The notes: a model not told the origin generated them from the letters alone. Shown: positions 34,028 to 42,808, counted from the first letter of the stretch. The stretch is DNA of 64,000 nt from Actinoplanes utahensis (GCF_016862455.1 NZ_BOMZ01000091.1:62001-126000), one strand, 5' to 3'. Numbers and translations: made by a program.

Positions 34028-35305
34028 TCAGGGGCGGGTGTTGACGATGGACAGGACCGTGGTGACGATGCGGTTCAGCGTGGCCATGTCGGTGAGCGCG
34101 CCCGCCACGTCGCCCAGTGGGTCGGGTGCCGTGTGCGGAGCCTGGTCGAGGGTGGTCGTGACCGCGCCGCCGAACACCGTGCGGATGACGTCGACGACGA
34201 TCGTCTCGGCCGGTTCGCCGTGGCTCAGGCGGGTCTCGATGGCCTGCACCGCGTCGGCGGCGAGCCGCAGCAGCTCGGTTTCGACGCGGTCGTTGGCGTC
34301 GCTGAGCGCCAGCGGGCTGACGGCCTCCCCGGCGTCCAGCGGCGCCCTCGCGACCGGCGGCTGTTTGGCGCCGAGCGGCCGTTCCACATAGGCCTCGTAC
34401 CATTCGGGGCGGCGGCGCATCACCGTCAGCACGGTGTCGACGTCGCGCGCGGTCACGGCCGGGGTGCTGCCGGACCAGTCGCCGGTGGCGGTGGCCCGGT
34501 GCTGGGACCACACCTCCAGCGGCCACACCTCGGCGCCCGCGGTGACGCTGACCCCGACCCAGGTGAGGACCTCCAGGGCGAGTGTGGTCAGCCAGCGGTC
34601 GTTGCCGAGTGCGGTGGCGACCCAGCCGGGCAGCCGTGGCCGCTGGAGCGCGCCGCGCGCTCCGCGGCGGCGCCGGTGCCCGTCGACGGTGGCGGCGACG
34701 AGCCGCCGGGTGATCCACGCTTCGAGTCGGTGCACGGGCTGGCGGGCGTGTGCGAGGAGATCGGCGACGACCGCCTCGACGTCGTCGTGGAAGCGGTCCA
34801 GGCATTCGTCGGTCAGGTGCGCCACTCCGGACGCGCAGGTCGCGTGCCCGCGCAGTTGTTCGAAGCGGCGGGTGATCCGCGCGTACACGATGGGCCACAC
34901 CACGTCGTAGGCGGCGCCGGTCAGCTCGGCGCGTTCGGCGGGGGTGGCGGCGGCGGCCGTCGCGGTGAGGGTGCCGGCGCCGGCCAGGTCGCGGAGCCGC
35001 TGCACCCGGTCGGGGCGCTGCCGCTGCCGGGGCGCGACAGGCAGGGCGGGCGCGGCGTTGAGCCGGGCGCCGCCGCGCGGCTGGTGCACGCCCGCCCCGG
35101 CGTGTTCAAGGCCCTGCGTGCCGGCCGGTGTCCCGCTGGAGGCGCCCTGCGCGCCGGCGGGCGAGCCGTTCGGGGCGGCCTGCGTGCCGGTGGGCGACCC
35201 ATTGGGGGTGCCTTTCGTGCCGGCGCGTGGTCCGTTGGGAGTGCTCTGCCGGCCCCGGACCTGTGTTGCGGCCAGACGCCGGGCCGACCCGTTCGCGACT
35301 CCCAC
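34028..35305 (-). CDS. Unknown helical protein with degenerate N-terminal repeats, divergent from the AAA+/kinase cassette
   Basis: A 425-residue protein. Residues 20-65 are repeats of about nine residues (TPNGPRAGTKG, TPNGSPTGTQA, APNGSPAGAQG). The remaining 350 residues are mainly helical, with VVWPIVYARITRRFEQLRGH, then ECLDRFHDDVEAVVADLLAH and AWITRRLVAATVDGHRRRRG. The last faintly recalls sigma-factor-like helices with a basic tail, but I would not call it a sigma factor. The GTG start has GGAAGGA six bases upstream. It shares a 236-base divergent region with the large operon, so it could belong to the same system, for example as its regulator. Family not recognised. Confidence 0.65.
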   Translation of the reverse strand: MGVANGSARRLAATQVRGRQSTPNGPRAGTKGTPNGSPTGTQAAPNGSPAGAQGASSGTPAGTQGLEHAGAGVHQPRGGARLNAAPALPVAPRQRQRPDRVQRLRDLAGAGTLTATAAAATPAERAELTGAAYDVVWPIVYARITRRFEQLRGHATCASGVAHLTDECLDRFHDDVEAVVADLLAHARQPVHRLEAWITRRLVAATVDGHRRRRGARGALQRPRLPGWVATALGNDRWLTTLALEVLTWVGVSVTAGAEVWPLEVWSQHRATATGDWSGSTPAVTARDVDTVLTVMRRRPEWYEAYVERPLGAKQPPVARAPLDAGEAVSPLALSDANDRVETELLRLAADAVQAIETRLSHGEPAETIVVDVIRTVFGGAVTTTLDQAPHTAPDPLGDVAGALTDMATLNRIVTTVLSIVNTRP

Positions 35306-35501
35306 CTGCGTTCCTTCCCTCCCGGAAGCGATGTGACCGGCCCGTCAATCCCGACGGCCGGTCATCCCGGACAGCATGGCCCAAACACGCCGCGTGCGCC
35401 CTTCACCACTCGTGGTTGCACCGGTTCGGCAGTCCATTTCGTACTTTCAGACAGACCTCTGCCGGATGATCGTCGATCAGCCCTTCAGGGGCTTCCCGGC
35501 T

Positions 35502-35511
35502 GTCCGTCAGA
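35502..35511. promoter_or_regulatory. Third copy of the GTCCGTCAGA element, before the AAA+/kinase cassette
   Basis: GTCCGTCAGA here is identical to the core of both operator-like sites between the CHAT and caspase genes (31200-31209 reverse, 31304-31313 forward), but the palindromic partner half is poorly kept (GGCTGTCCGTCAGA). It lies about 30-40 bases before the first possible start codon of the cassette. A nine-base match also exists inside the caspase coding sequence, so chance is not excluded. Confidence 0.35.
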
Positions 35512-35541
35512 AACCCGCGTCCCTGTCCACAGTCCTCGGGT

Positions 35542-36816
35542 GTGTGCACATTGAGCGCAGAAGTAGGAGTCGTGTTCCTCGCGCCGGCGATCGTCGGTGT
35601 CGGCCTGGTGGCCGGCGCGGGTTTCCTCGCCGCCCGGGGTGTCGGCGTGCTGGCCGGGGCCGCGGGCGACCGGATGGCCGCGCGCCAGACCCGCGGCTGG
35701 GCGGTGGCCGACCGGATCGCCCGGATCGTCGCCGATCACCGGCTGCTCCAGGATCAGATCCAGCGCGGCCAGGCCCAGTTCGGCGCCCTGATCTCGGCCG
35801 GGCCGGCGCTCGGCGAGGTGCCCGGCACCGCTCTCGATCTGGGCCGGGGCGAGCAGTGGGCGGGGCAGGCGGAGGCGATGCTGGCCGCCGCCGAGAGCCG
35901 GTTCCGCACCGAGATGGCCGCCGCCCGTACCCGATGGGTGATGAACGAGGTGGCCGCCGCACTGGACCGGCTGCCCAAGCCCGCGCCCGTGCCGGGCCGT
36001 CCGCGGGCCGCCGCGGCGGCTCCGGCGCCGAGCGCGCGGGTGGCCGAGTCGCTGCAGCGGGTGCTCGGCCGAATGGACGGCGGGGTGCCGCCCGGCCAGG
36101 CGAAGGTGCTGCAGAAACGGGCCGCCGACGCGCTGACCGCCGCGACCGAGACGGCCCGCCTGCGGCTGCTGGACGACCTGCGGTACTCGGTGGACCAGGC
36201 CAACGAGCAGGTACGCCGTCGGCAATCCACGCTGCGCGAGCTGGCGGCGCGGCTGGCCGGGTACACCGGACCGGCCGTGGACGGGGCGCTCGCCGCGATC
36301 AGCGCCGCCGGCGCCGACCCGGACCCGGACCTGCCGGGGCTGTCGTCGCTGGTCGAGGCCGCGGTCGCCGCGACGCTGGCGCCGATGGTGCGCGACTACA
36401 CCCGGCAGGCGCTGCGCGAGTCCCTCGAGGAGATCGGCTGCACGGTCGAGGAGGAGTTCGACACCGCGCTGGGCGTCAACGGGCTCGCCCACCTGCGCCG
36501 CGACGGCTGGGAGGACCTGGCGGTACGGGTCCGCAGCCGCGGCGAGGAGAACGCGTACTACTTCAACATGGTCGCTCCGGCCGGCGCGGTCGCCGACGAC
36601 GTGGCCGCGATCGAGCACCAGTGGTGCTCGGCGGTCGACAAGCTGCTGCCGGCGCTGGAGGCGCACGGGCTGCAGGTGACCACCACCCACCGCAGCGAGG
36701 AGGGCGACCCGCACGTGCAGAACGTCGACCCGGCCCGGTTCCCGTTCGAACGCCGCCGCCGCGACGACCGGCGCCGTGACCAGGACCAGCGCAGGGAGAG
36801 GAAGCTGCCCCGATGA
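35542..36816 (+). CDS. Unknown membrane-associated/coiled-coil protein, first gene of the AAA+/kinase cassette
   Basis: A 424-residue protein. An N-terminal hydrophobic segment (FLAPAIVGVGLVAGAGFLAA) is followed by Gln/Arg/Ala-rich helices (IARIVADHRLLQDQIQRGQA; KVLQKRAADALTAATETARL) likely to form coiled coils. The C-terminal about 130 residues (TRQALRESLEEIGCTVEEEF, GWEDLAVRVRSRGEENAYYF) look like a small alpha/beta domain, then a very basic tail. GTG and TTG start codons at 35542, 35551 and 35572 are all possible; none has a good Shine-Dalgarno. The stop overlaps the ATPase ATG (ATGA). It may anchor the cassette's ATPase at the membrane. I do not recognise the family. Confidence 0.7.
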   Translation: MCTLSAEVGVVFLAPAIVGVGLVAGAGFLAARGVGVLAGAAGDRMAARQTRGWAVADRIARIVADHRLLQDQIQRGQAQFGALISAGPALGEVPGTALDLGRGEQWAGQAEAMLAAAESRFRTEMAAARTRWVMNEVAAALDRLPKPAPVPGRPRAAAAAPAPSARVAESLQRVLGRMDGGVPPGQAKVLQKRAADALTAATETARLRLLDDLRYSVDQANEQVRRRQSTLRELAARLAGYTGPAVDGALAAISAAGADPDPDLPGLSSLVEAAVAATLAPMVRDYTRQALRESLEEIGCTVEEEFDTALGVNGLAHLRRDGWEDLAVRVRSRGEENAYYFNMVAPAGAVADDVAAIEHQWCSAVDKLLPALEAHGLQVTTTHRSEEGDPHVQNVDPARFPFERRRRDDRRRDQDQRRERKLPR

Positions 36817-38696
36817 GCGAGCTCACCAGGGAAACGGCCGGCACCGCGATGGGCGACGGATACCCGGCCTGGTTGCGTGAGGTCCGTACCGCCCTGTCGA
36901 TCAATTCGCAGGTGGTGTTGTACGGCAACGTCCGCGACGTGTTCCTGCTGCCGGCCGCGCACGGCTGGGAGCCCTGCGACCTGCAGACCGGCCTGCACCG
37001 GGTGCTCGCCGACGAGGGTTACCCGCACCTGGTGGTCGCCGACGCGGTGGCCGGCCTCGGGGTGCTGCCGCCGGATCCGGTGACCGCCAAGGCGGCCGCC
37101 GAGGTGGTGCAACGCGACAACAAGCCGCCGTGGGGGCCGTGGAAGGAGAAGGACGGGCCGCTCGGGCCGCTGTCGGACGTGATCGAGCGGGTCACCGGGG
37201 CGGACAACGAGCGCAGCGCCGTGCTCATCGACTTCGCGTCCCGGCTGATCCTCGACCCGGGGCGCCTCGATCCGGCCGAGCACGCGTTCTTCGCCCGCTG
37301 TGACCGCTTGTCGCGTGTCGCGTACCCCAAACCCGCCGGAGGCGATTTTCGTCCGCTCTTCAACCCGGTGATCTGGGCGGTGAACAACGAGCGGGACCTG
37401 CCGATCTGGCTGACCGCGGGCAACGACGACATCCGCAAGATCGCGGTGCCGCTGCCCGAGTTCGGGGTACGGGAGACCGCCGCCCGCTGGCTCGCCAACG
37501 CCCTCGCCGGTTACCGGGACGCGAACGAGGAGGACCAGCGGGCCCTGGAGCGGCGGCTGGCCGAGCAGACCCAGGGCATGACGCTGCGCAGCATGATGGC
37601 GATCGCCCGGCTCGCCGCCCGGATGCGCACCCCGATCGCCGACATCGACGAGGCGGTCCGCTGTTACCGGGTCGGCGTGCACGACAACCCGTGGCGCGCC
37701 TCCCATCTGCGCAGCCGCATGCAGAGCGCGACCGAGCGGATCTCCTCGCGGGTGAAGGGCCAGCGTGAGGCCATCCAACGGTCGGTGGACATCGTGGTCC
37801 GCGCGGTCCTCGGGTTGTCCGGGGCGCAGGCCGGTGGCAACGTGTCCCGGCCGCGTGGCGTGCTGTTCTTCGCCGGGCCGACCGGTGTCGGCAAGACCGA
37901 GCTGGCCAAGGAGCTGACCCAGCAGATCTTCGGCGACGCCCGGGCCTACACCCGGTTCGACATGAGCGAGTTCTCCGCCGAGCACTCCGCGGACCGGCTG
38001 ATCGGCGCGCCGCCCGGTTACGTCGGCCACGACGCGGGCGGCGAGCTGACCAACGCGGTCCGGCAGCGGCCGTTCAGCCTGCTGCTGTTCGACGAGATCG
38101 AGAAGGCGAACCCCCGCATCCTGGACAAATTCCTGCAGATCCTCGACGACGGCCGGCTCACCGACGCCAGCGGCTCCACGGTGTACTTCTCCGAGACCGT
38201 CCTGGTGTTCACCTCCAACCTGGGCGTGACCGCCGAGGAGTACCAGATCCAGGCCCAGGCCGACCCGCTGCACGCCCCCTTCACCCGCGAGGAGCTGGAG
38301 AATCGGGTACGCCGGGCGGTCGAGCACCACTTCGTCAGTAATCTCAACCGGCCCGAGCTGCTGAACCGGCTCGGCGACAACATCGTGGTGTTCAACTTCA
38401 TCGACGCCGACACCGCCGCCGAGATCTTCGACGTGCTCGTCTCCCACATCCGGGACCGGCTGCGCGCGGAACACGGCGTCGACCTGCGGCTCAGCGACGA
38501 CGTCCGCCGCCGGCTGCTCGACGGCGCCACCGCGAACCTCGGCATGGGCGGCCGGGGCATCGGCTCGCACCTGGAGAGCGCCCTGGTCAACCCGCTGGCC
38601 CGGGAGCTGTTCCGGCGCGAGGACCTGGCCGGGCGGACGGTCACCGTCACCGACCTCCGGCACGCCGACGGTATCTGGCAGGTGAGCCTGGCATGA
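36813..38696 (+). CDS. ClpB/ClpA-like AAA+ ATPase with degenerate N-terminal AAA domain
   Basis: A 627-residue protein. Residues about 320-627 are a Clp-type AAA+ module: Walker A GPTGVGKT (355-362), pore-loop region APPGYVGHDAGGELTNAVRQ, Walker B LLLFDEIEKANP, sensor 1 VLVFTSNLGV, arginine finger region NRPELLNRLGDNIVVF, and a ClpB-type C-terminal lid. Residues 1-310 resemble a second AAA fold (VVLYGNVRDVFLLP, AVLIDFASRLILD, IWAVNNERDLPIW) but have no Walker A lysine, so that half should not hydrolyse ATP. It is not a true ClpB (no N domain or middle coiled coil). Overlaps both neighbours by four bases. Expected to thread or remodel a protein target. Confidence 0.85.
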   Translation: MSELTRETAGTAMGDGYPAWLREVRTALSINSQVVLYGNVRDVFLLPAAHGWEPCDLQTGLHRVLADEGYPHLVVADAVAGLGVLPPDPVTAKAAAEVVQRDNKPPWGPWKEKDGPLGPLSDVIERVTGADNERSAVLIDFASRLILDPGRLDPAEHAFFARCDRLSRVAYPKPAGGDFRPLFNPVIWAVNNERDLPIWLTAGNDDIRKIAVPLPEFGVRETAARWLANALAGYRDANEEDQRALERRLAEQTQGMTLRSMMAIARLAARMRTPIADIDEAVRCYRVGVHDNPWRASHLRSRMQSATERISSRVKGQREAIQRSVDIVVRAVLGLSGAQAGGNVSRPRGVLFFAGPTGVGKTELAKELTQQIFGDARAYTRFDMSEFSAEHSADRLIGAPPGYVGHDAGGELTNAVRQRPFSLLLFDEIEKANPRILDKFLQILDDGRLTDASGSTVYFSETVLVFTSNLGVTAEEYQIQAQADPLHAPFTREELENRVRRAVEHHFVSNLNRPELLNRLGDNIVVFNFIDADTAAEIFDVLVSHIRDRLRAEHGVDLRLSDDVRRRLLDGATANLGMGGRGIGSHLESALVNPLARELFRREDLAGRTVTVTDLRHADGIWQVSLA

Positions 38697-39340
38697 GGAT
38701 CAGGATCAACCGCGTGCACTATCCGGTGGTCGTGCTCGGGTACGGCAGGCGCGCCGGGATCTGGACGCAGGGCTGCGGCATCGGCTGCGCGGGCTGCGTG
38801 TCCCGGGACACCTGGGATCCCGACCCGGACACCGAGGTCGACGTCGCGGCGGTCGCGCAGTGGTGCGCGGGCCTGCCCGCCGACGTGGACGGGATCACGA
38901 TCAGCGGCGGGGAGCCGTTCGACCAGCCGGAGGCGTTCCTGGCCCTGCTCGAAGCGCTGCACGTGTGGCGCGCGGGCCGGGACCGGGAAGTGGACCTGCT
39001 CGCCTACAGCGGCCGGAGCCCGGCGGTGCTGCGCGCCCGGTTCGGGGCGCATCTGGCCCTGCTGGACGCGGTCATCCCGGGACGGTTCGTGGCCGCGCAG
39101 GCGCCCGGTCTGCGCTGGCGCGGCTCGGCCAACCAGGAGCTGATCCCGCTCAGCTCGCTCGGGCACGAACGTTACGACGCCGAGGTGGACCGGCCGGCCG
39201 GGACGACCCGGATCCAGGTCGGCACCGACGGCGACCGGATCTACCACATCGGAGTGCCCGCGCCGGGGGACCTCACGGCCCTCGAAGCGGCGATGGCCAG
39301 GCGCGGGCTCGCGTACGAGGAGGCGTCATGGCGCAGTTGA
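38693..39340 (+). CDS. Small radical-SAM protein (NrdG/4Fe-4S single-cluster type)
   Basis: A 215-residue protein. The CX3CX2C motif is C28-GIG-C32-AG-C35 in IWTQGCGIGCAGCVSRDTWD, which binds a 4Fe-4S cluster and S-adenosylmethionine. GITISGGEPFDQPEAFLALL is the GGE motif. The short barrel (no SPASM domain) resembles anaerobic ribonucleotide-reductase activase and organic-radical activases. No glycyl-radical enzyme is encoded nearby, so the substrate may instead be a cassette protein. ATG overlaps the ATPase stop, and the FHA gene begins 13 bases before its stop. Its presence inside a kinase/phosphatase operon is the main oddity. Confidence 0.87.
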   Translation: MRIRINRVHYPVVVLGYGRRAGIWTQGCGIGCAGCVSRDTWDPDPDTEVDVAAVAQWCAGLPADVDGITISGGEPFDQPEAFLALLEALHVWRAGRDREVDLLAYSGRSPAVLRARFGAHLALLDAVIPGRFVAAQAPGLRWRGSANQELIPLSSLGHERYDAEVDRPAGTTRIQVGTDGDRIYHIGVPAPGDLTALEAAMARRGLAYEEASWRS

Positions 39341-39894
39341 TGATGTGCCCCAGCTGCAAGAACGACATCGCACCCGGTGAGCAGTACTGCCGGAACGCCT
39401 GTTTCGTCACCCCGGTCCCGAAGCCGTCGGCCGACGAGGCCACCGCGCCTCTGCAGGAACCCGCGCCCGCCGCCGCATCGTCCGTTCCCGCCGCTCAGGC
39501 CCCGGCGTGCGGTGACCCGGACTGCCCGCACGGGGGACGGGCGCCCGCAGCCGGGTGCCGGGCCTGCGGCCGGGCCGGGGCGCCCACCGCGAAAGGGACG
39601 ACACTGCGGTTCGACTGGGGCACCATCCCCGTGCCCCAGGACGGGCCGCTCGTCGTCGGGCGGGAGGACTCCCCGGTCGCGGGCCGGCTACAGAACCACT
39701 CGAACATCTCGCGCAAGCACGCCGAGTTCCGGACCACCGCCGACGCGCTGACCGTACGGGACCTCGACTCCATGAACGGGACCTTCGTCAACGGCCGCCG
39801 TCTGGACCCGGGGCAGACCACCCCGCTGCGGGCCGGGGACCGGGTCCGGTTCGCCGCCGACGTCGAAGCCACCGTGACGGGAGAGACAACGTGA
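39328..39894 (+). CDS. Zinc-ribbon plus FHA phosphothreonine-binding protein
   Basis: A 188-residue protein. The N-terminus is a zinc ribbon (CPSCKNDIAPGEQYC), then a Pro/Ala linker and a second Cys cluster (CGDPDCPHGG, CRACG). The C-terminal FHA domain has the diagnostic residues GREDSP, SNISRKHAEF and MNGTFVNGRRL (Gly-Arg, Ser-x-x-His, Asn-Gly). FHA domains bind phosphothreonine, so it is probably the reader of the kinase in the same operon. The start lies inside the end of the radical-SAM gene; its stop overlaps the PP2C GTG (GTGA). Confidence 0.88.
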   Translation: MAQLMMCPSCKNDIAPGEQYCRNACFVTPVPKPSADEATAPLQEPAPAAASSVPAAQAPACGDPDCPHGGRAPAAGCRACGRAGAPTAKGTTLRFDWGTIPVPQDGPLVVGREDSPVAGRLQNHSNISRKHAEFRTTADALTVRDLDSMNGTFVNGRRLDPGQTTPLRAGDRVRFAADVEATVTGETT

Positions 39895-40676
39895 CACACA
39901 TCGACGTGGTCGCCGTGACCCACCGCGGCCGGCAACGCGACTACAACCAGGACACCGTCGCCGTCGCCGGCTTCCAGTCCGGGGTCCTCGAAGGCCAGCC
40001 GGTCCGCTTCGCCATCGACCCGGTCCGGCCGGTGACCTGCCTGGTCGCCGACGGTCTCGGCGGGTTGGCCGAGGGCGCCCGGGCCAGCCGGGTCGCCGCC
40101 GCCACGATCACCGACGCCGCGCCCCTCTTCCACGATCAGGACGCCGTGGTCCGGGCCGTCCACCAGGCCAACGACGCGGTGTACGCCGAGATGGCCCTCA
40201 CTCCCGCCTGGTCCGGGATGGGATCCACCGTGGTCCTGCTGGTGCTCGCCGGGGACCGGGCGATCTGCGCCAACGTCGGCGACAGCCGCTGCTTCCTGCT
40301 GCGCGACGCGCACCTGGTGCAGCTCTCCCAGGACGACTCGATGACCCCGGCCGGCGAGGAGACCATCGCGACGGTGGTCACCCAGGCGCTCGGCGGCACC
40401 CCCCGGCCCACGGCCGTGACCCCGCACGTGCTGGAGACCGAGGTCGCCCCGGGCGACCGGTTCCTGCTGTGCAGCGACGGCCTCACCGACGAGCTGGACG
40501 TCGAGCGCATCGAGGAGGAGCTGGTCAAGGCGGCCGATCCGCGGTCGGCCGTGTCGGCGCTGCTGCGGGCCGCCCTCGACGCGGGCGCCCGCGACAACGT
40601 GTCGATCGTCCTGGTCACCGTGCCCGAACCACCGGCCGAGCCGACCGGTACCGCTCAGGAAGGAAACCTCCCGTGA
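39891..40676 (+). CDS. PP2C-family Ser/Thr phosphatase
   Basis: A 261-residue PPM phosphatase. Metal-binding motifs are in place: RDYNQDTVAV (Asp near the N-terminus), VADGLGGLAEGARAS, GMGSTVVLL, NVGDSRCFLL, LLCSDGLTDEL and the last Asp in ARDNVSIVLV. Length is that of a bare catalytic domain without sensor or membrane parts. It would reverse phosphorylation by the next gene's kinase. GTG start overlaps the FHA stop; its stop overlaps the kinase GTG. Confidence 0.92.
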   Translation: MTHIDVVAVTHRGRQRDYNQDTVAVAGFQSGVLEGQPVRFAIDPVRPVTCLVADGLGGLAEGARASRVAAATITDAAPLFHDQDAVVRAVHQANDAVYAEMALTPAWSGMGSTVVLLVLAGDRAICANVGDSRCFLLRDAHLVQLSQDDSMTPAGEETIATVVTQALGGTPRPTAVTPHVLETEVAPGDRFLLCSDGLTDELDVERIEEELVKAADPRSAVSALLRAALDAGARDNVSIVLVTVPEPPAEPTGTAQEGNLP

Positions 40677-42808
40677 CCGAGAACGCCCAACCGGCGCCGG
40701 GGACGACCCGCGACACCGCACCCGGCACCACTCGCGATGCGGCCCCGGGCACGACCCGCGACACCACCGCCCCCGGAACGACCCGGGACACGGCCGCTCC
40801 CGGAACGACCCGGGACACGGCCGCCCCTGCTCCCGGAACGACCCGGGACACGGCCGCCCCTGCTCCCGGGACGACTCGGGACGGGGCGGTTCCCGGGCCG
40901 ACGACGACGGGGGAGCGGTTCGTCCGGGTCAACCTGCCCCCGACCCTGCAGCAGAGGTACGCCGTCGACCGTGAGCTGGGCGCCGGCGGCGAGGCCGACG
41001 TGCTGCTGGCCAACGACCGGGAGACCGGCGAGCAGCGGGTCGTCCGGCTGTACCGCCGCCAGGACCTGCCCCTGGACGACGACAAGCTGAAACGCCTGCT
41101 CCTCGCCGACCGGCAGCACCTGATCGCCCTGCTCGACTACGGCCGCGGCGACGGGTACGTGTGGGAGATCCTCGAGTTCGCCCGCGAGGGCTCCCTCGAA
41201 GAGCTGCTGGCCCGCACCCCGGCCCCGTGGCCCGCCCCGCAGGTCCTGTCCGTCTTCGATCAGCTGGCGCCGGCGATCACGTACGCCAACTCGCTCGGCA
41301 TGGTGCACCGCGACATCAAACCCGGCAACGTGCTGATCCGGTCCATCAACCCCCTGGACATGGTGCTCGCCGACTTCGGGCTCACCAAGTTCATCGCCGC
41401 GACCCACCACATCGGCACGAACTCCCGTACCTCCGCCTATGCCCCTCCGGAAGCGATCGGCGGCGGCCTGTCGAGGTCCAGTGACTGGTGGTCGCTGGGC
41501 ATGGTCCTGCTGGAACTGCTGGTCGGCCGCAGCCCGTTCCAGCGGACCGACGGCACCTGGATGGACGACCGGTTCATCACCCACGAGCTGATCAGCCGCG
41601 AGATCGACGTGTCCGAGGTGGCCGACGAGCACTGGCGGCTGCTGCTGCGCGGCCTGCTGACCCGCGCCCCGGACAAACGGTGGGGCCCGCAGCAGACCGC
41701 GATGTGGCGCAACGGCGGCAAACCTCCGGTCGCCGACCCGGAACCCGCCACCGCCACCGCCACCGGCGCCGGCCCCACGACCCGGGGAAGCAACGCCACG
41801 TACGTGTTCGGTGGCCGCGGCTACAACGACCCCGTCCAGTTGGCCGCCGCCCTGCGCGCCGACTGGGGTGAGGGCCGCCGCCTGCTCGCCGGCCGCAAAC
41901 TCAAGACCCCGCAGTACCTGGCGCTCAAGGACTGGATGACCAAACACCAGCGCGCCGAGGCGGTGCAGGCGCTCGACAACGGCGTCGACGAGCGTCCCGA
42001 ACGCGGGCTGATGCAAGTCATCATGGCCCTCGACCCGAACGTGCCGCCGGAGTTCAACGGCCGCCGCCTCGACGGCGAACACCTGCACGCCCTGCTCCGC
42101 GACGCGGTCGGCGGCCAGGTGGCGGCCCGGCAGCTGCTCGACCAGGTCTACGAGGACGGCATCCTGACCATCTGCGACGAGGCAACCGGATGTACGGGCT
42201 ACGCCATGCTCGACGACCGCTGGCACCGCTCGGTCGACACCGCCCAGGCACGGCTGCAGCAGGAGAACGTCCCCCTCCAGGCCGAACACGTCCAGTCGCT
42301 GCGCATGCAGTTGCTGATCACCGCGTACGAAGGCCAGGGCCATCAGTACGCCGAAGCCGCCCGCCAGGCCGCACAGAACCCGGAGGCCCTGCAGCAGCAG
42401 TGGTTCCGCAACCTGGCCGGCGAGCAGATCGTCCCGCAGTACCAGGCCGCCCACCACGCCGTCCTGATGATGGCCGCCCCGGTCGCCGCCAGCCAGACGA
42501 TGAACCAGCGGGCCGAAGCCGAACGCCGCCGGATCGCTGCCGAGCAGCACGCGGTCGCGCAGAGCCGGGCGAAGGTCGACCAGCTCAGCGTCCCCATCGG
42601 TGTCGTCTGCGGCCTCCTCGCCTGTATGCCGGTCGTCGGTTTCCTCACCGCCCTGGCCGCGATCTACTGCGGCGTCCGTGCGCGGCGCACCCAGTACCAG
42701 TCCGCGTCCACCTGGGCGATCGGTCTCGGCGGCGTCGGTGTGGTCCTGCAGCTCTGCTACCTCATGCAGGCGATCGCCGGAGTCTCCGCCCAGCCGCCGG
42801 CGGGGTGA
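40673..42808 (+). CDS. Ser/Thr protein kinase-like protein with TTRD repeats and two C-terminal membrane helices
   Basis: A 711-residue protein. Residues 8-70 are at least seven APGTTRDT repeats. The kinase domain spans about 85-350: glycine loop GAGGEADVLLA, catalytic loop MVHRDIKPGNVLI, DFG in LADFGLTKFI, and APPEAIGGG. The beta-3 position reads RVVRLYRR, so the usual VAIK lysine appears to be Arg, as in some pseudokinases or atypical kinases. A helical region (370-600) follows. Near the C-terminus are two hydrophobic helices (VPIGVVCGLLACMPVVGFL and AIGLGGVGVVLQLCYLM). There are no PASTA repeats. The repeated Thr-Arg-Asp tail would be a natural (auto)phosphorylation and FHA-binding region; inference. 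GTG start overlaps the PP2C stop. Confidence 0.85.
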   Translation: MTENAQPAPGTTRDTAPGTTRDAAPGTTRDTTAPGTTRDTAAPGTTRDTAAPAPGTTRDTAAPAPGTTRDGAVPGPTTTGERFVRVNLPPTLQQRYAVDRELGAGGEADVLLANDRETGEQRVVRLYRRQDLPLDDDKLKRLLLADRQHLIALLDYGRGDGYVWEILEFAREGSLEELLARTPAPWPAPQVLSVFDQLAPAITYANSLGMVHRDIKPGNVLIRSINPLDMVLADFGLTKFIAATHHIGTNSRTSAYAPPEAIGGGLSRSSDWWSLGMVLLELLVGRSPFQRTDGTWMDDRFITHELISREIDVSEVADEHWRLLLRGLLTRAPDKRWGPQQTAMWRNGGKPPVADPEPATATATGAGPTTRGSNATYVFGGRGYNDPVQLAAALRADWGEGRRLLAGRKLKTPQYLALKDWMTKHQRAEAVQALDNGVDERPERGLMQVIMALDPNVPPEFNGRRLDGEHLHALLRDAVGGQVAARQLLDQVYEDGILTICDEATGCTGYAMLDDRWHRSVDTAQARLQQENVPLQAEHVQSLRMQLLITAYEGQGHQYAEAARQAAQNPEALQQQWFRNLAGEQIVPQYQAAHHAVLMMAAPVAASQTMNQRAEAERRRIAAEQHAVAQSRAKVDQLSVPIGVVCGLLACMPVVGFLTALAAIYCGVRARRTQYQSASTWAIGLGGVGVVLQLCYLMQAIAGVSAQPPAG
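40696..40890 (+). repeat. In-frame tandem repeats coding APGTTRDT units of the kinase
   Basis: At least seven copies of a 24-33 base unit (core CCCGGAACGACCCGGGACAC) at the 5' end of the kinase gene. Near-identical neighbouring copies at 40800-40870 suggest recent expansion by slippage or recombination. Each unit carries the potential phospho-acceptor pair TT followed by R-D. Confidence 0.8.

Noticed and set aside
34028..35305. Sigma factor or sigma-like regulator
   Set aside because: The basic helix AWITRRLVAATVDGHRRRRG is only superficially similar; regions 2 and 4 are not recognisable.
40696..40890. CRISPR array
   Set aside because: The repeats are contiguous, in frame and without unique spacers; they encode the kinase's TTRD tail.
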